Shown here: positions 1-8,208 of the stretch, one piece after another
How the letters are laid out: every line of letters begins with the position of its first letter
How positions within the stretch are numbered: position 1 is the stretch's first letter
From: Syntrophobacter sp. SbD2
GTDB lineage: Bacteria; Desulfobacterota; Binatia; UBA9968
Reading direction: 5' to 3'
Assembly (NCBI GenBank): GCA_945889495.1
Contig: CAMDBU010000048.1
Coordinates: 1 to 37,615, forward strand
Length of the DNA: 37,615 nt
The notes under the pieces: model-generated
The model's input: only the letters and a program-made list of their open reading frames with translations
Databases searched by the model: none
Told to the model about the DNA's origin: nothing
Program-made: the position numbers and the translations under genes

Positions 1-288
1 ACGCACACACTTGGCCTATACCGAACGCCAGCTAAGAAGCAGGGGTTCCGCTACGGTCCGATTTCTACCTTGGAGGCTGCTACCAACAAACCGACCTGAC
101 ATTTTCGCCTTGCCGTTAACATGACAGATTGACGTTGCTACGACAGGAAAATCTTGTAAGTGGGATCCTACAGCCAAGGATTTGATCAAAGCGCCGTTGA
201 CGCCCGCCGATCTGTCTGCAGCACTCAAACGGCCTGCGCAGATCGATCCGGCTGTGAATTACGAAATCGGCAAGTGGGCGGAAAACTT
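1..288. other. window edge, no confident gene
   Basis: No start-to-stop gene can be supported here. Two short plus-strand open stretches look mildly protein-like: one from the window edge to a stop at 97-99, and one from 125 to a stop at 308-310 that runs into the tRNA gene. The second has a plausible amino acid mix (a PLTPADLSAAL segment) but no start codon after the stop at 122-124. They may be the eroded end of a gene that starts outside the window, or chance. Confidence 0.3.
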
Positions 289-374
289 TGGTGCCGGAGG
301 CGGGACTTGAACCCGCACAGGGTTACCCCTACCGGATTTTGAGTCCGGCGCGTCTGCCATTCCACCACTCCGGC
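289..374 (-). tRNA. tRNA-Leu (anticodon CAA)
   Basis: Read on the minus strand, the sequence folds as a class II tRNA. It has a perfect 7-bp acceptor stem (GCCGGAG with CTCCGGC), discriminator A and an encoded CCA end at 289-291. The anticodon loop is CTCAAAA, giving anticodon CAA for UUG codons. The T arm contains GGTTCAAGTCC, and there is a long variable arm typical of leucine tRNAs. At 86 nt with CCA the length fits tRNA-Leu. Confidence 0.95.
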
Positions 375-464
375 GTGAGGAGCAATGCGGAGCCATATTG
401 ATAACGGACAGTTGAATCGGTTTCAAGAGCTACGCGAGCGCGGGCTTTTGGGAGTCGGATTTTG

Positions 465-561
465 CTCCCGCAAAGGCGCAGAGGCGCGAAGGTCGGAGAA
501 GAAAGTTAAAGGTTTTTACAATCGTTTTCCGAACTTTGCGAGTTTTGCGCCTTTGCGGGAG
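465..561. repeat. dispersed inverted repeat, copy 1 (CGCAAAGGCGC type)
   Basis: Two arms of about 35 bp (465-499 and 527-561) are inverted copies of each other. The outer 16 bases, CTCCCGCAAAGGCGCA, are identical and the inner part is imperfect, ending in a GTCGGAGA / TTCGGAA element. The loop is about 27 nt. It lies about 15 bp beyond the radA stop codon. A second element with the same core lies at 14851-14960, also just downstream of a minus-strand gene, so it is a dispersed element that could act as a transcript end. Confidence 0.75.
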
Positions 562-576
562 AAATTCCGAGTTACC

Positions 577-1938
577 CTAGAAGAGCAGTTTCCAGCAATC
601 TTGGATGGAGCTGACGGCGGCGAGTTTGGGGTAATTGATATGTTTGAGCTGGGCGACGTTGCTGGCTGGCAGGATGCAGCGTTCGAAGCCCAGTTTGCCG
701 GCTTCCTTGACCCTGGTTTCGGCCTGGGCGATGCCGCGCACTTCGCCGGCCAAGCCGACTTCGCCGAAGAAAACCGTTTTCGGGTCGAGGGCGGCTTCGC
801 GGCTGCTCGACGCGATGGCGGCGATGACGCCCAAATCCACCGCCGGCTCGTCGACATGGACGCCGCCGGCGACGTTGACAAAGATATCTTGGTCAAACAA
901 CTTGGCGCCCATTTTTTTTTCTAGCACGGCGACCAGGAGGGCGACGCGGTTGTGGTCGACGCCGATGGTGGTGCGCCGGGGCACGGCGAGAAACGAGCGG
1001 CAGACCAGCGCCTGCAATTCCACTAAAATCGGCCGGGTGCCTTCGATGCTGCACACCACGGCGGAGCCGGGCACTTGCAGCGGCCGTTCCATCAAAAATA
1101 TTTCCGACGGATTGCTGACCTCGGCGAGGCCGGCTTCTTTCATTTCAAAGACGCCGATCTCGTTGGTCGAGCCGAAGCGGTTTTTCACCGCGCGCAGGAT
1201 TCTAAAACTATGGCCGCGCTCGCCTTCGAAGTAGAGCACGGTGTCGACCATATGTTCGAGCAATCGCGGCCCGGCGATGGCGCCGTCCTTGGTGACATGG
1301 CCAATTAGGAATGTCGTCAAGCCGGTTTTTTTCGCCAGCACGATGATCGAGCCGGAGGTCTCGCGCACTTGAGCGATGCTGCCCGGTGCCGATGGGATGG
1401 TCGAGGTAAACATGGTCTGCACGGAATCGATCACCAGCAGGCCGGGCTTGATCTTTTTCACATGTTCGAGAATGCGCTCCAGCGAAGTTTCGCTGAGCAC
1501 CAGCAGCTTGGGCGAATCGACGCCCAAGCGTTCGGCGCGCATTTTGATTTGCCGCTGGGATTCCTCGCCGGAAACGTAGAGGCAGGTGAGGCCCCTCTGG
1601 CTCACCGCGGCGACGGCTTGGAGCAGCAGCGTCGACTTGCCGATGCCGGGGTCGCCGCCGATTAAGATCACCGAGCCCGGCACCAGGCCGCCGCCGAGCA
1701 CGCGGTCGAACTCGCCGATGCCCGACTGCACCCGGCCTTCCTCCGCCATGTCGATGTCGCCGATGGAGGTCGGCTCCTCGCGGCTGCCCAGGCTCAACTC
1801 GCCCCGGGCCGAGGTGGTTTTCTCGAAGTGCTCCTCGGCGTAGGTGTTCCACTGATTGCAGTCGGGACATTTGCCCAGCCACTTGGGCGATTGGCTGCCG
1901 CAATTTTGACAGGCGAAGACGGACTTAGCTTTGGCCAT
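577..1938 (-). CDS. radA: DNA repair protein RadA (Sms)
   Basis: RadA is a cytosolic RecA-like ATPase that promotes branch migration of recombination intermediates. The 453-residue product has the usual family length and order. An N-terminal four-cysteine zinc finger is present (C10, C13, C24, C27). The Walker A motif GGDPGIGKST lies around residues 94-103, and the RadA-specific KNRFG motif is at 252-256. The C-terminal third is the Lon-protease-like domain, ending in a DLGVIAAI...FFGEVGLAGEVR segment. The ATG at 1938 places the zinc finger at the expected distance from the N-terminus. The downstream inverted repeat may terminate the transcript. Upstream on the same strand is a broken DUF1016 gene, so radA is probably transcribed on its own or with that remnant. 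Confidence 0.97.
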   Translation of the reverse strand: MAKAKSVFACQNCGSQSPKWLGKCPDCNQWNTYAEEHFEKTTSARGELSLGSREEPTSIGDIDMAEEGRVQSGIGEFDRVLGGGLVPGSVILIGGDPGIGKSTLLLQAVAAVSQRGLTCLYVSGEESQRQIKMRAERLGVDSPKLLVLSETSLERILEHVKKIKPGLLVIDSVQTMFTSTIPSAPGSIAQVRETSGSIIVLAKKTGLTTFLIGHVTKDGAIAGPRLLEHMVDTVLYFEGERGHSFRILRAVKNRFGSTNEIGVFEMKEAGLAEVSNPSEIFLMERPLQVPGSAVVCSIEGTRPILVELQALVCRSFLAVPRRTTIGVDHNRVALLVAVLEKKMGAKLFDQDIFVNVAGGVHVDEPAVDLGVIAAIASSSREAALDPKTVFFGEVGLAGEVRGIAQAETRVKEAGKLGFERCILPASNVAQLKHINYPKLAAVSSIQDCWKLLF

Positions 1939-2727
1939 GGTGGTTACTCATATCATAGTGCTTTGGCATGTCGTTTATGATTTGCGTGTCTTGGGCAACA
2001 ATTGCGGGTTCTGCTGGGTCAGCTGTTCACGGGCATGGGCAATCGCGTCATGGAGCTTTCGCTGGAGGAGTTTGCGCGGTAAGATCTTCGTCCAATAGGA
2101 GGCGACGCGGATGCCACTTTTCTCAAGCTCTAGCAGTTCGATTTGCTCGTGCTTCTTTCCCGCGCAGAGTATCAGACCGATGGGAGATTCCTCGCCGGGT
2201 TTTTGCTCGTATTTCGCCAGCCAGCGCAAATAGAGCTCCATCTGCCCCTTGTCGCCGGGCTGGAAGTCGCGCAATTTCAATTCGATGGCTACCAGCCGGT
2301 GCAGCCCGCGGTGGTAAAACAACAGGTCGATGTAGAAATCGTCGCTGTCCACCTGGATGCGTTTCTGCCGCGCGACAAACGTAAAGCCGACACCCATCTC
2401 CAGAATGAAGTTCTCCATCTCGCGCATGATCGCGTCTTCGATATCCTTTTTCGATGTAGCGGTCCTTCAGACCGAGGAAATCTAGGAAATAGGGATCGCG
2501 AAAAACCAGGTCGGGGGTGAGTTTGTCCTCGGCGCGCAGAGCACTGAGTTCGTGACGGATCAGCTCTTTAGGTTTCTTCGACAACGCCGTGCGCTCGAAG
2601 AGCATGCCGGCGATCTTCTTTTCGAGCGTGCGCGTGCTCCAGCGCTCGATCCGGCACATCTCGGCGTAGAAGTCGCGCTTCAAAGAGTCGTCGAGGTAGG
2701 CGATTCGCTTGAAGTGCGTCCAGCCCA

Positions 2728-2752
2728 ATTGTCTCCGCAGTGCGGAGACAAT
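2728..2752. repeat. in-gene 25-bp perfect palindrome (P1)
   Basis: A 12-bp arm ATTGTCTCCGCA, one central G, and the exact inverse arm. It lies inside the DUF1016 reading frame, starts on a codon boundary and encodes IVSALRRQL. Its arms recur at 2836-2860. Confidence 0.9.
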
Positions 2753-2835
2753 CTTCGCATCCGGAAACACCTCCGCGAAGCGTACCATGTGGCGTAAGGA
2801 TTTCTCGTCAAACCCCCGGCCAAATTCCTTTTCCA

Positions 2836-2860
2836 ATTGTCTCCCCAACGCGGAGACAAT
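2836..2860. repeat. in-gene 25-bp near-perfect palindrome (P2)
   Basis: The same architecture as the element at 2728-2752, with 10 of 12 arm positions paired (outer arm ATTGTCTCC). It encodes IVSALGRQL on the minus strand, in the same codon phase. The two elements are 108 bp (36 codons) apart. Confidence 0.85.
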
Positions 2861-3251
2861 TCGCCCACCGTACTCGGCCCGTTTCTCCTTTAGGATATCT
2901 TTCCGGATACGATTGCCGATGCGCCAATATAGCAGGACCAGAGCGGAGTTGACCTGCCGGGCGACATCTTGCCGCGCTTCGGCGATCAACTGCCGGAGCT
3001 CGCCCAACAATGCCTTAGATGGAGTAGGGGCCATTTCACGACTCACAATCGGACGCTTTATTTACCTGGTCAGGTATCGTTCCCACCATGAGGAATTGCC
3101 GATCGATAGGGTCCGGGATGATAAACATGAGTTATTCGCGTGGAGAGAATTTGCGCCGATACTACGTGAGAGGCCAACCCTTTGACAAGCGATTGGATCG
3201 CCACCCGGCAGTTGCCTAATGATCCTATCCCTGCAATAAAATTACCTTGTC

Positions 3252-4433
3252 ATGGCTGTCGACTTTATATCGCAGGAGCTTGCGGCATTGCGCGCCGCCG
3301 GCCTCTATCGCCAGCTGCGCTCGGTGCAGGGGGACCAGGGGCCGACGCTCAGGCTCGACGGGCGAGAGGTGATTAATTTTTCCTCGAACAACTATCTGGG
3401 CCTTGCCAACCATCCGGCGCTGGCGGCGGCGGCGAAGAGCGCTATCGATCGCTACGGCTGCGGTTCGGGGGCGTCGCGGCTGATTTCCGGCAACATGACA
3501 CTGCATGAAGAATTGGAAGCGAAGCTGGCGCGGTTCAAAAACACCGAAGCGGCGTTGGTGTTCAACTCCGGCTTTCAGGCCAACATCGGTCTGCTGGCGA
3601 CTTTGGCGGGCGAGGGCGACGCGATTCTCAGCGATGCGCTCAATCACGCCAGCATCATCGACGGTTGCCGCTTGTCCAAGGCCAAGACTTCAGTTTACGC
3701 CCACTGCGATCTAGATTCACTTGAAACTGCGTTGCGCCAAGCGGCCGCGGCGCGTCGTCGTTTGATCGTTACGGAAACCATCTTCAGTATGGACGGCGAT
3801 GAGGCGCCGCTGGGCGAGATCGTCGAACTGGCCGAGAAGTACGACGCCATGGTGATGGTCGATGAAGCCCATGGCACCGGCGTCTTCGGCGCCAACGGCG
3901 CCGGTGTGGTCGCTAAATTGGGTTTGGCGTCGCGGGTGGCGATTCAGATGGGCACCCTGGGCAAGGCGTTGGGTGGTTTCGGCGCCTATGTCGCCGGCAG
4001 CCGCGGTTTATGCGATTTGCTGATCAACCGCTGTCGCAGTTTCATTTTCACCACATCGCTGCCACCGGCGGTGATGGCGATGGCGCTGGCGGCAATTGAA
4101 TTGGTCCAAAGCGAGCCGCAACGGCGCGCCGCGCTGCAACGAAATTGCCAGCGGCTCAAACAAGGATTGCGCGGGCTCGGCTTCGAGTTGGGCGAGAGCG
4201 AGAGTCCGATCTTGCCGTTGATCGTCGGCGACGCGGCGCGCTGTATGGTTTTGTCAGCGGCGCTGCTCGAACGCGGCGTCTTCGCCCAAGGCATCCGCCC
4301 GCCGACGGTGCCGGTGGGCACTTCGCGTTTGCGCATCACCTCGATGGCGACCCATTCTAATGATCAGATCCACCGGGCATTGAACGTATTCGAGGAAGTG
4401 AAACGCCAATGGCTACCTACCACGACAAGTTAA
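3252..4433 (+). CDS. bioF: 8-amino-7-oxononanoate synthase
   Basis: BioF is a PLP enzyme that condenses pimeloyl-ACP (or -CoA) with L-alanine to give KAPA, the first ring-forming step of biotin synthesis. The 393-residue product shows the alpha-oxoamine synthase signature: NFSSNNYLGL near residue 42, GSGASRLISG near 71, H132 in the NHAS motif that stacks on PLP, VDEAHGTG at 203-210, and the PLP lysine K238 in GTLGKALGGFG. No good Shine-Dalgarno precedes ATG 3252. The end overlaps the bioA start by 25 bp, which indicates one operon. The 205 bp upstream hold no gene and only a weak promoter-like TTGCCT / TAAAAT pair. Confidence 0.95.
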   Translation: MAVDFISQELAALRAAGLYRQLRSVQGDQGPTLRLDGREVINFSSNNYLGLANHPALAAAAKSAIDRYGCGSGASRLISGNMTLHEELEAKLARFKNTEAALVFNSGFQANIGLLATLAGEGDAILSDALNHASIIDGCRLSKAKTSVYAHCDLDSLETALRQAAAARRRLIVTETIFSMDGDEAPLGEIVELAEKYDAMVMVDEAHGTGVFGANGAGVVAKLGLASRVAIQMGTLGKALGGFGAYVAGSRGLCDLLINRCRSFIFTTSLPPAVMAMALAAIELVQSEPQRRAALQRNCQRLKQGLRGLGFELGESESPILPLIVGDAARCMVLSAALLERGVFAQGIRPPTVPVGTSRLRITSMATHSNDQIHRALNVFEEVKRQWLPTTTS

Positions 4434-5767
4434 AACAGCTCGACCATACTTATCTCTGGCATCCGTTCACCCAAATGCAGGAATGGATGGGCGAGGAGCC
4501 GGTGATCATCAGCCGCGGCGATGGCCATTATTTGGTCGACGATCATGGGCGCAAGTATTTGGACGGCGTGTCTTCGCTCTGGTGCAATGTCCATGGCCAC
4601 CGCAAGAAAGAACTGGACGACGCGCTCAAGGAGCAAATTGATCGCCTGGCCCATTCGACCTTTCTCGGCCTAAGCCACGTACCGGGAATCAATCTGGCGC
4701 AGCAGTTGATCGAGATTGCGCCCAAGGGATTGCAACGGGTTTTCTACTCCGACAGCGGCGCCACCGCGGTGGAGATCGCCATGAAGATGGCGGTGCAATA
4801 CTGGCAGCTCAAGGGCGATAGCCAGCGAACTCAGATCGCTAGTTTGGCGGAGTCCTATCACGGCGACACCGTGGGCTCCATGAGCTTGGGTTTTTCCGAG
4901 ACCTTTCATCGATTTCACAAAAGTTTGTTGTTTCCAGTGCTGCGCCTCAGGCCTCCCCATCTGTTTCGCTACTACCAGGGCATGAGCGAAGCCGAGGCGC
5001 TGGCCGCGGCGATTCAAGACGCCAGGGAAAAACTCGCCGAGCATGGCTCGACGCTGGCGGCGCTGGTGATGGAACCGCTCATGCAGGGCGCGGCGGGCAT
5101 GTGGGCGCAGCCGGTTGAGTATTTACGGGCGATGAGCGAGCTTTGCCGCAGCCATGGTATTCTATTCATACTTGACGAAGTCGCCACCGGCTTTGGCCGC
5201 ACCGGCAAGATGTTTGCCTGCGATCACGCCGGGGTGACGCCGGATATTCTCTGCGTCGCCAAGGGCATTACCGGCGGCTACTTGCCACTGGCGGCGACGC
5301 TGACGACCGAAGAAGTCTTCGCGGCGTTTCTCGGCGAGTACCAAGAGTTCAAAACTTTCTTTCACGGCCATACCTATACCGGCAACCCGCTCGGCTGCGC
5401 GGTGGCGATCGCCAATCTCGAACTATTCGTCAAAGAAAATATCGTTGAAAACATGCAGCCGCGCATCGCCGCGCTGCGCCAGCGGTTGCATGACGAGTTC
5501 CTGCCGCTTGGCCATGTCAGCGATATTCGCCAGTGGGGCTACATGATCGGCATAGAATTGGTTGACGACAAGGCGGGGCGCAAGAGTTATCCGGCGGCCA
5601 AGCGCATCGGCCATCAAGTGATCCTCGAAGCGCGCAAGCGCAGCGTGATGATCCGGCCACTGGGCGATGTGATCGTGCTCATGCCGCCGTTGAGCATCGC
5701 CGACAGTGAGCTGACCACGCTCCTCGATGTGGTCCACGACTGCATCGTCACGGTGACGGGAAATTAA
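4409..5767 (+). CDS. bioA: adenosylmethionine-8-amino-7-oxononanoate aminotransferase
   Basis: BioA transfers an amino group from S-adenosylmethionine to KAPA to form 7,8-diaminopelargonate. It is a 452-residue class III PLP aminotransferase. Diagnostic pieces are LWHPFTQM near residue 16, SSLWCNVHGH near 55, SDSGATAVE near 114, LDEVATGFGRTG at 255-266 with the PLP-binding aspartate, and the Schiff-base lysine K285 in VAKGITGG. The start lies inside the bioF end, preceded by GAGGAAG. The stop codon abuts the bioD start directly, so translation is probably coupled along the operon. Confidence 0.96.
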   Translation: MATYHDKLKQLDHTYLWHPFTQMQEWMGEEPVIISRGDGHYLVDDHGRKYLDGVSSLWCNVHGHRKKELDDALKEQIDRLAHSTFLGLSHVPGINLAQQLIEIAPKGLQRVFYSDSGATAVEIAMKMAVQYWQLKGDSQRTQIASLAESYHGDTVGSMSLGFSETFHRFHKSLLFPVLRLRPPHLFRYYQGMSEAEALAAAIQDAREKLAEHGSTLAALVMEPLMQGAAGMWAQPVEYLRAMSELCRSHGILFILDEVATGFGRTGKMFACDHAGVTPDILCVAKGITGGYLPLAATLTTEEVFAAFLGEYQEFKTFFHGHTYTGNPLGCAVAIANLELFVKENIVENMQPRIAALRQRLHDEFLPLGHVSDIRQWGYMIGIELVDDKAGRKSYPAAKRIGHQVILEARKRSVMIRPLGDVIVLMPPLSIADSELTTLLDVVHDCIVTVTGN

Positions 5768-6472
5768 ATGGGCCAGGCGATTTTTATCACCGGCACCGAC
5801 ACCGGCGTGGGCAAGACTTTTTTTAGCTCAGGCTTGGCGCGCTTGTTGAAATCCCGCGGCTACAGCGTCGGCGTCATGAAGCCGGCCGAGACCGGCTGCG
5901 CAACCCGCGATGGCGCGTTATATCCAGAGGACGCATGGCGTTTGCGAGAGGCGTCCGAGTGCGCGGAACCGATCGAAAAAATCTGTCCCTATCGTTTGCC
6001 CGAGCCGTTGGCGCCGAGTATCGCTGCCGAGCGTGCCGGGGTGAAGATCGACATCGATCATTTGCTAGCGGTCTTCGCCGCCATCAAGGCCGCTCATGAC
6101 ATCACCTTGGTCGAGGGCGCCGGCGGCTTGATGGTGCCGCTGTTGCCGAGCTACACGTTTGCCGACTTCGCCCGGGTGGCGAAGTTACCGGTGATCGTCG
6201 TGGCGGCCAACAAGCTGGGCGTGATCAATCATCTGCTGCTGACGCTGGAGCATGCCAGCTGCCAGGGCTTGACGTTACTGGGTTACGCTCTCAATCGACT
6301 GTCCGACGAACCGTCGCTGGCCGCCGAAACCAATCGCGAAGTACTATCGGGATTGACCGGTGTCGCATGTTTGGGTGAGCTGCCGTTTCTTTCCGCCGGC
6401 GCGCCGACCGCTGAACTATTCGAGACCGAGATCGATCTGCGAACCATTGAGTTATGGATAGGATCAAAATGA
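5768..6472 (+). CDS. bioD: dethiobiotin synthetase
   Basis: BioD closes the ureido ring of dethiobiotin from diaminopelargonate, CO2 and ATP. The 234-residue protein begins with the P-loop GTDTGVGKT (residues 9-17). It also has MKPAETGC, the substrate-binding motif of the family, and VEGAGGLMVPL around residue 115. The ATG follows the bioA TAA with no gap, and its own TGA overlaps the next ATG as ATGA. Neither bioB nor bioC is in the window, so the pathway is completed elsewhere. Confidence 0.95.
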   Translation: MGQAIFITGTDTGVGKTFFSSGLARLLKSRGYSVGVMKPAETGCATRDGALYPEDAWRLREASECAEPIEKICPYRLPEPLAPSIAAERAGVKIDIDHLLAVFAAIKAAHDITLVEGAGGLMVPLLPSYTFADFARVAKLPVIVVAANKLGVINHLLLTLEHASCQGLTLLGYALNRLSDEPSLAAETNREVLSGLTGVACLGELPFLSAGAPTAELFETEIDLRTIELWIGSK

Positions 6473-7428
6473 ATCGACGATTACCCATTCTTCTCTTTGC
6501 CGCGGTGGCGCTGTTCGCGGCGCCGCTCTTGGCGGCCGACAAAGTGATCATTTCCTACAGCAGCCGGAGCTACGCGTTTCTGCCGGCGCAGATCGCCGTG
6601 GCTAAAGGATTCTTCAAAGACGAAAATCTCGAACCGCTGCTGATTCAAATGCGCAGCCAAGTGACGGTGCCGGCGCTACTCAGCGGCGAGGTCCATTACA
6701 CGCTGAGCTTCGGCAACATCATCGGCGGCGCCATGACCGGCCTGCCGTTCAAGATTCTCGCCGTGTTGACCGACAAGCCACTGCACAGCATCGTCGCCCG
6801 GCCGGAGATCAAAACCATCGCCGATATGCGCGGCAAACGGATGGGCTCCCAGCGCATCGGTGGCTCGGATCACTTGGCGGCGGAGGCGATTTTCCAGGCC
6901 AAGGGCATCGATGTCAAAGATGTACAGTTTATCACTCTCGGCGGCGACGAACCGGTGCGCACCGAGATGCTGCGCAAAGGATTGGTCGACGCGATTTGCA
7001 CCGTGCCGCCGGGACCGGTGCGTCTGGCGCGGGAGGGCTACAACGTTCTCGGCGGACCCAAAGACTTGAAGATCGGCAGCCCGATCTCCGCCGTCGCGGT
7101 GACCGACGGGCGTTTGAAGAGCCACCGGGAGGAAACCAAAAAAGTTCTGCGCGCGGTCTTGCGCGGCCTGCGTGCCATGCATGAGCGGCGCGACGACACG
7201 CTGGTGATTATGAGCAAGTGGTTGGGGCAAAGCGCGGAGGTGGCGCGGGATTCCTACGACTCGATCCTGCCGTCCTTCAGCCTCGACGGCGGCACCGTCG
7301 ATAAGACCTACGAGTTCGCCATCGAGTCGCGCAAGGCGACGGTGCGCACCGACAAGCCAGTGCCCCTCGCTCAAGTGCGCGATCTGTCTTTGCTCCGCGA
7401 GGTGCAGAAAGAATTGCGGCTACCGTAA
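6469..7428 (+). CDS. ABC-type substrate-binding protein (NMT1/TauA-like)
   Basis: A 319-residue periplasmic binding protein. From ATG 6469 the N-terminus is a clean signal peptide: MNRRL, a hydrophobic core, cleavage near LLAADK. A start at 6454 would add five residues, but ATG 6469 overlaps the bioD stop as ATGA and is preceded by AGGATC, so it is preferred. The body has the NMT1/THI5-like pattern: SYAFLPAQIAVAKGFFKDENL, a LLSGEVHYTL segment, then DMRGKRMGSQRIGGSDH. No permease or ATPase gene is nearby, so it is an orphan binding protein. Its coupling to the biotin genes suggests a ligand related to biotin or its precursors, but the sequence does not name the ligand. Confidence 0.85.
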   Translation: MNRRLPILLFAAVALFAAPLLAADKVIISYSSRSYAFLPAQIAVAKGFFKDENLEPLLIQMRSQVTVPALLSGEVHYTLSFGNIIGGAMTGLPFKILAVLTDKPLHSIVARPEIKTIADMRGKRMGSQRIGGSDHLAAEAIFQAKGIDVKDVQFITLGGDEPVRTEMLRKGLVDAICTVPPGPVRLAREGYNVLGGPKDLKIGSPISAVAVTDGRLKSHREETKKVLRAVLRGLRAMHERRDDTLVIMSKWLGQSAEVARDSYDSILPSFSLDGGTVDKTYEFAIESRKATVRTDKPVPLAQVRDLSLLREVQKELRLP

Positions 7429-7569
7429 TACGAGCAGCCAACTTTTCCCGTTAGTGGGCGAATTTTTACACCCCATTCGCGCGACCGATCTGGAATTAAT
7501 CGGCCCATTTGCTATTGGGTGCTGGAGTTGGTCATAACATTGGCAGAAAACTTCGGAAGGAGAGATGCG

Positions 7570-8025
7570 ATGATGGTGAAGAAATTTCTAACCCTGACGG
7601 CGGTCGCGGGTGGGCTCGTCTGGTTGAGCGCCTCTGGCGCCATGGCGCAGAACGAGATCGAGGGACGGCAAAAACTGATGAAAGGTTTTAGCGCCGCGAC
7701 CAAGGAAGTGAAGGCGGCGGTGGAGAAGAAAGACTACGCGACGGTGGCCGTCAAAGTAAAAGACATCGCTGATAGCTTGGACATGGCCGCTTTCGCGAAA
7801 AATTGGCCCCATAACAGCACCGACGCCAAGTCCAGGGCCAAACCGGAAGTATGGCAGAAGTGGAACGACTTCATGCTGACGGCCTGGGATGGACAGCAAC
7901 GTGCGTTATCCCTGGTGGACGCGGCCAAATCCAAAAACGACGCTAAAGTGGCGGAGGCCTATAAAGCTTTCGGTCCGGTCTGCGTGGACTGCCACAAGTC
8001 ATTTCGAGCTGAAGCGACGAAATAA
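7570..8025 (+). CDS. exported cytochrome c'-like haem protein
   Basis: A 151-residue protein with a signal peptide (MMVKKFLTLTAVAGG..., cleavage near AMAQ), a four-helix type of composition and one haem motif, CVDCH, close to the C-terminus (KAFGPVCVDCHKSFR). C-terminal placement of CXXCH and the total length fit class II cytochromes (cytochrome c' / c556). These are periplasmic and act in electron transfer or NO/redox handling. The start at 7570 is chosen because AAGGAG ends about 8 bp upstream; an in-frame codon at 7519 lies before the ribosome site. It is a single-gene unit closed by a strong hairpin. Confidence 0.85.
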   Translation: MMVKKFLTLTAVAGGLVWLSASGAMAQNEIEGRQKLMKGFSAATKEVKAAVEKKDYATVAVKVKDIADSLDMAAFAKNWPHNSTDAKSRAKPEVWQKWNDFMLTAWDGQQRALSLVDAAKSKNDAKVAEAYKAFGPVCVDCHKSFRAEATK

Positions 8026-8048
8026 CTAGTTTTGAGATTTTTTTCATC

Positions 8049-8086
8049 AAGGCGCTTGCGGCAAGAACCGCAGGCGCCTTTTTTTT
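8049..8086 (+). terminator. intrinsic terminator after the cytochrome gene
   Basis: A 13-bp stem (AAGGCGCTTGCGG with CCGCAGGCGCCTT, one G-U-type mismatch) surrounds a 6-nt loop and is followed by an eight-T run. It lies 23 bp after the cytochrome stop codon. Confidence 0.92.
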
Positions 8087-8208
8087 GACTGGCTTCAAAT
8101 TGAAACATAAGGGATGAGCGATCGGTCTCGGGGGCGAGTGTTAACCACACCCAGGTAGAGATGATGATTGCATACTTGCACTTGCGCGCCGCAAATTCGT
8201 GCGCAGGT

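Larger units (their letters stand above)
1975..3046 (-). pseudogene. DUF1016/YhcG-type PDDEXK nuclease gene, frameshifted
   Basis: The N-terminal part (about 200 residues from 3046) matches the DUF1016 N-terminal domain: helical, with LLYWRIGNRI and LEKEFGRGFDEKSLRHM. It is followed by the SWTHFK-like region (here LGWTHFKRI). After YIEK the frame is lost. The continuing frame (2427 to 1975) encodes the PDDEXK nuclease part with FYIDLLFYHR, VAIELKL and KGQMELYL. One extra base in the run at 2445-2452 (five T on the plus strand) explains the break; dropping it gives YIEKDIEDAIMREME, the family sequence. It is therefore a recent single-base frameshift or a read error. The start is GTG 3046 or ATG 3034; neither has a clear ribosome site. 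A related intact gene lies at 18830-19984. Confidence 0.85.

Noticed and set aside
16-228. Minus-strand 70-codon frame near the window start
   Set aside because: No recognisable motif, no ribosome site, and low-complexity composition.
385-1308. Plus-strand open frames over the radA region
   Set aside because: They are antisense shadows of radA, with no family resemblance and no ribosome sites.
7429-7569. Terminator after the biotin operon and promoter of the cytochrome gene
   Set aside because: A GCGAAT/ATTCGC hairpin lacks a T-run, and TTGCTA/CATAAC matches the promoter consensus too weakly to call.
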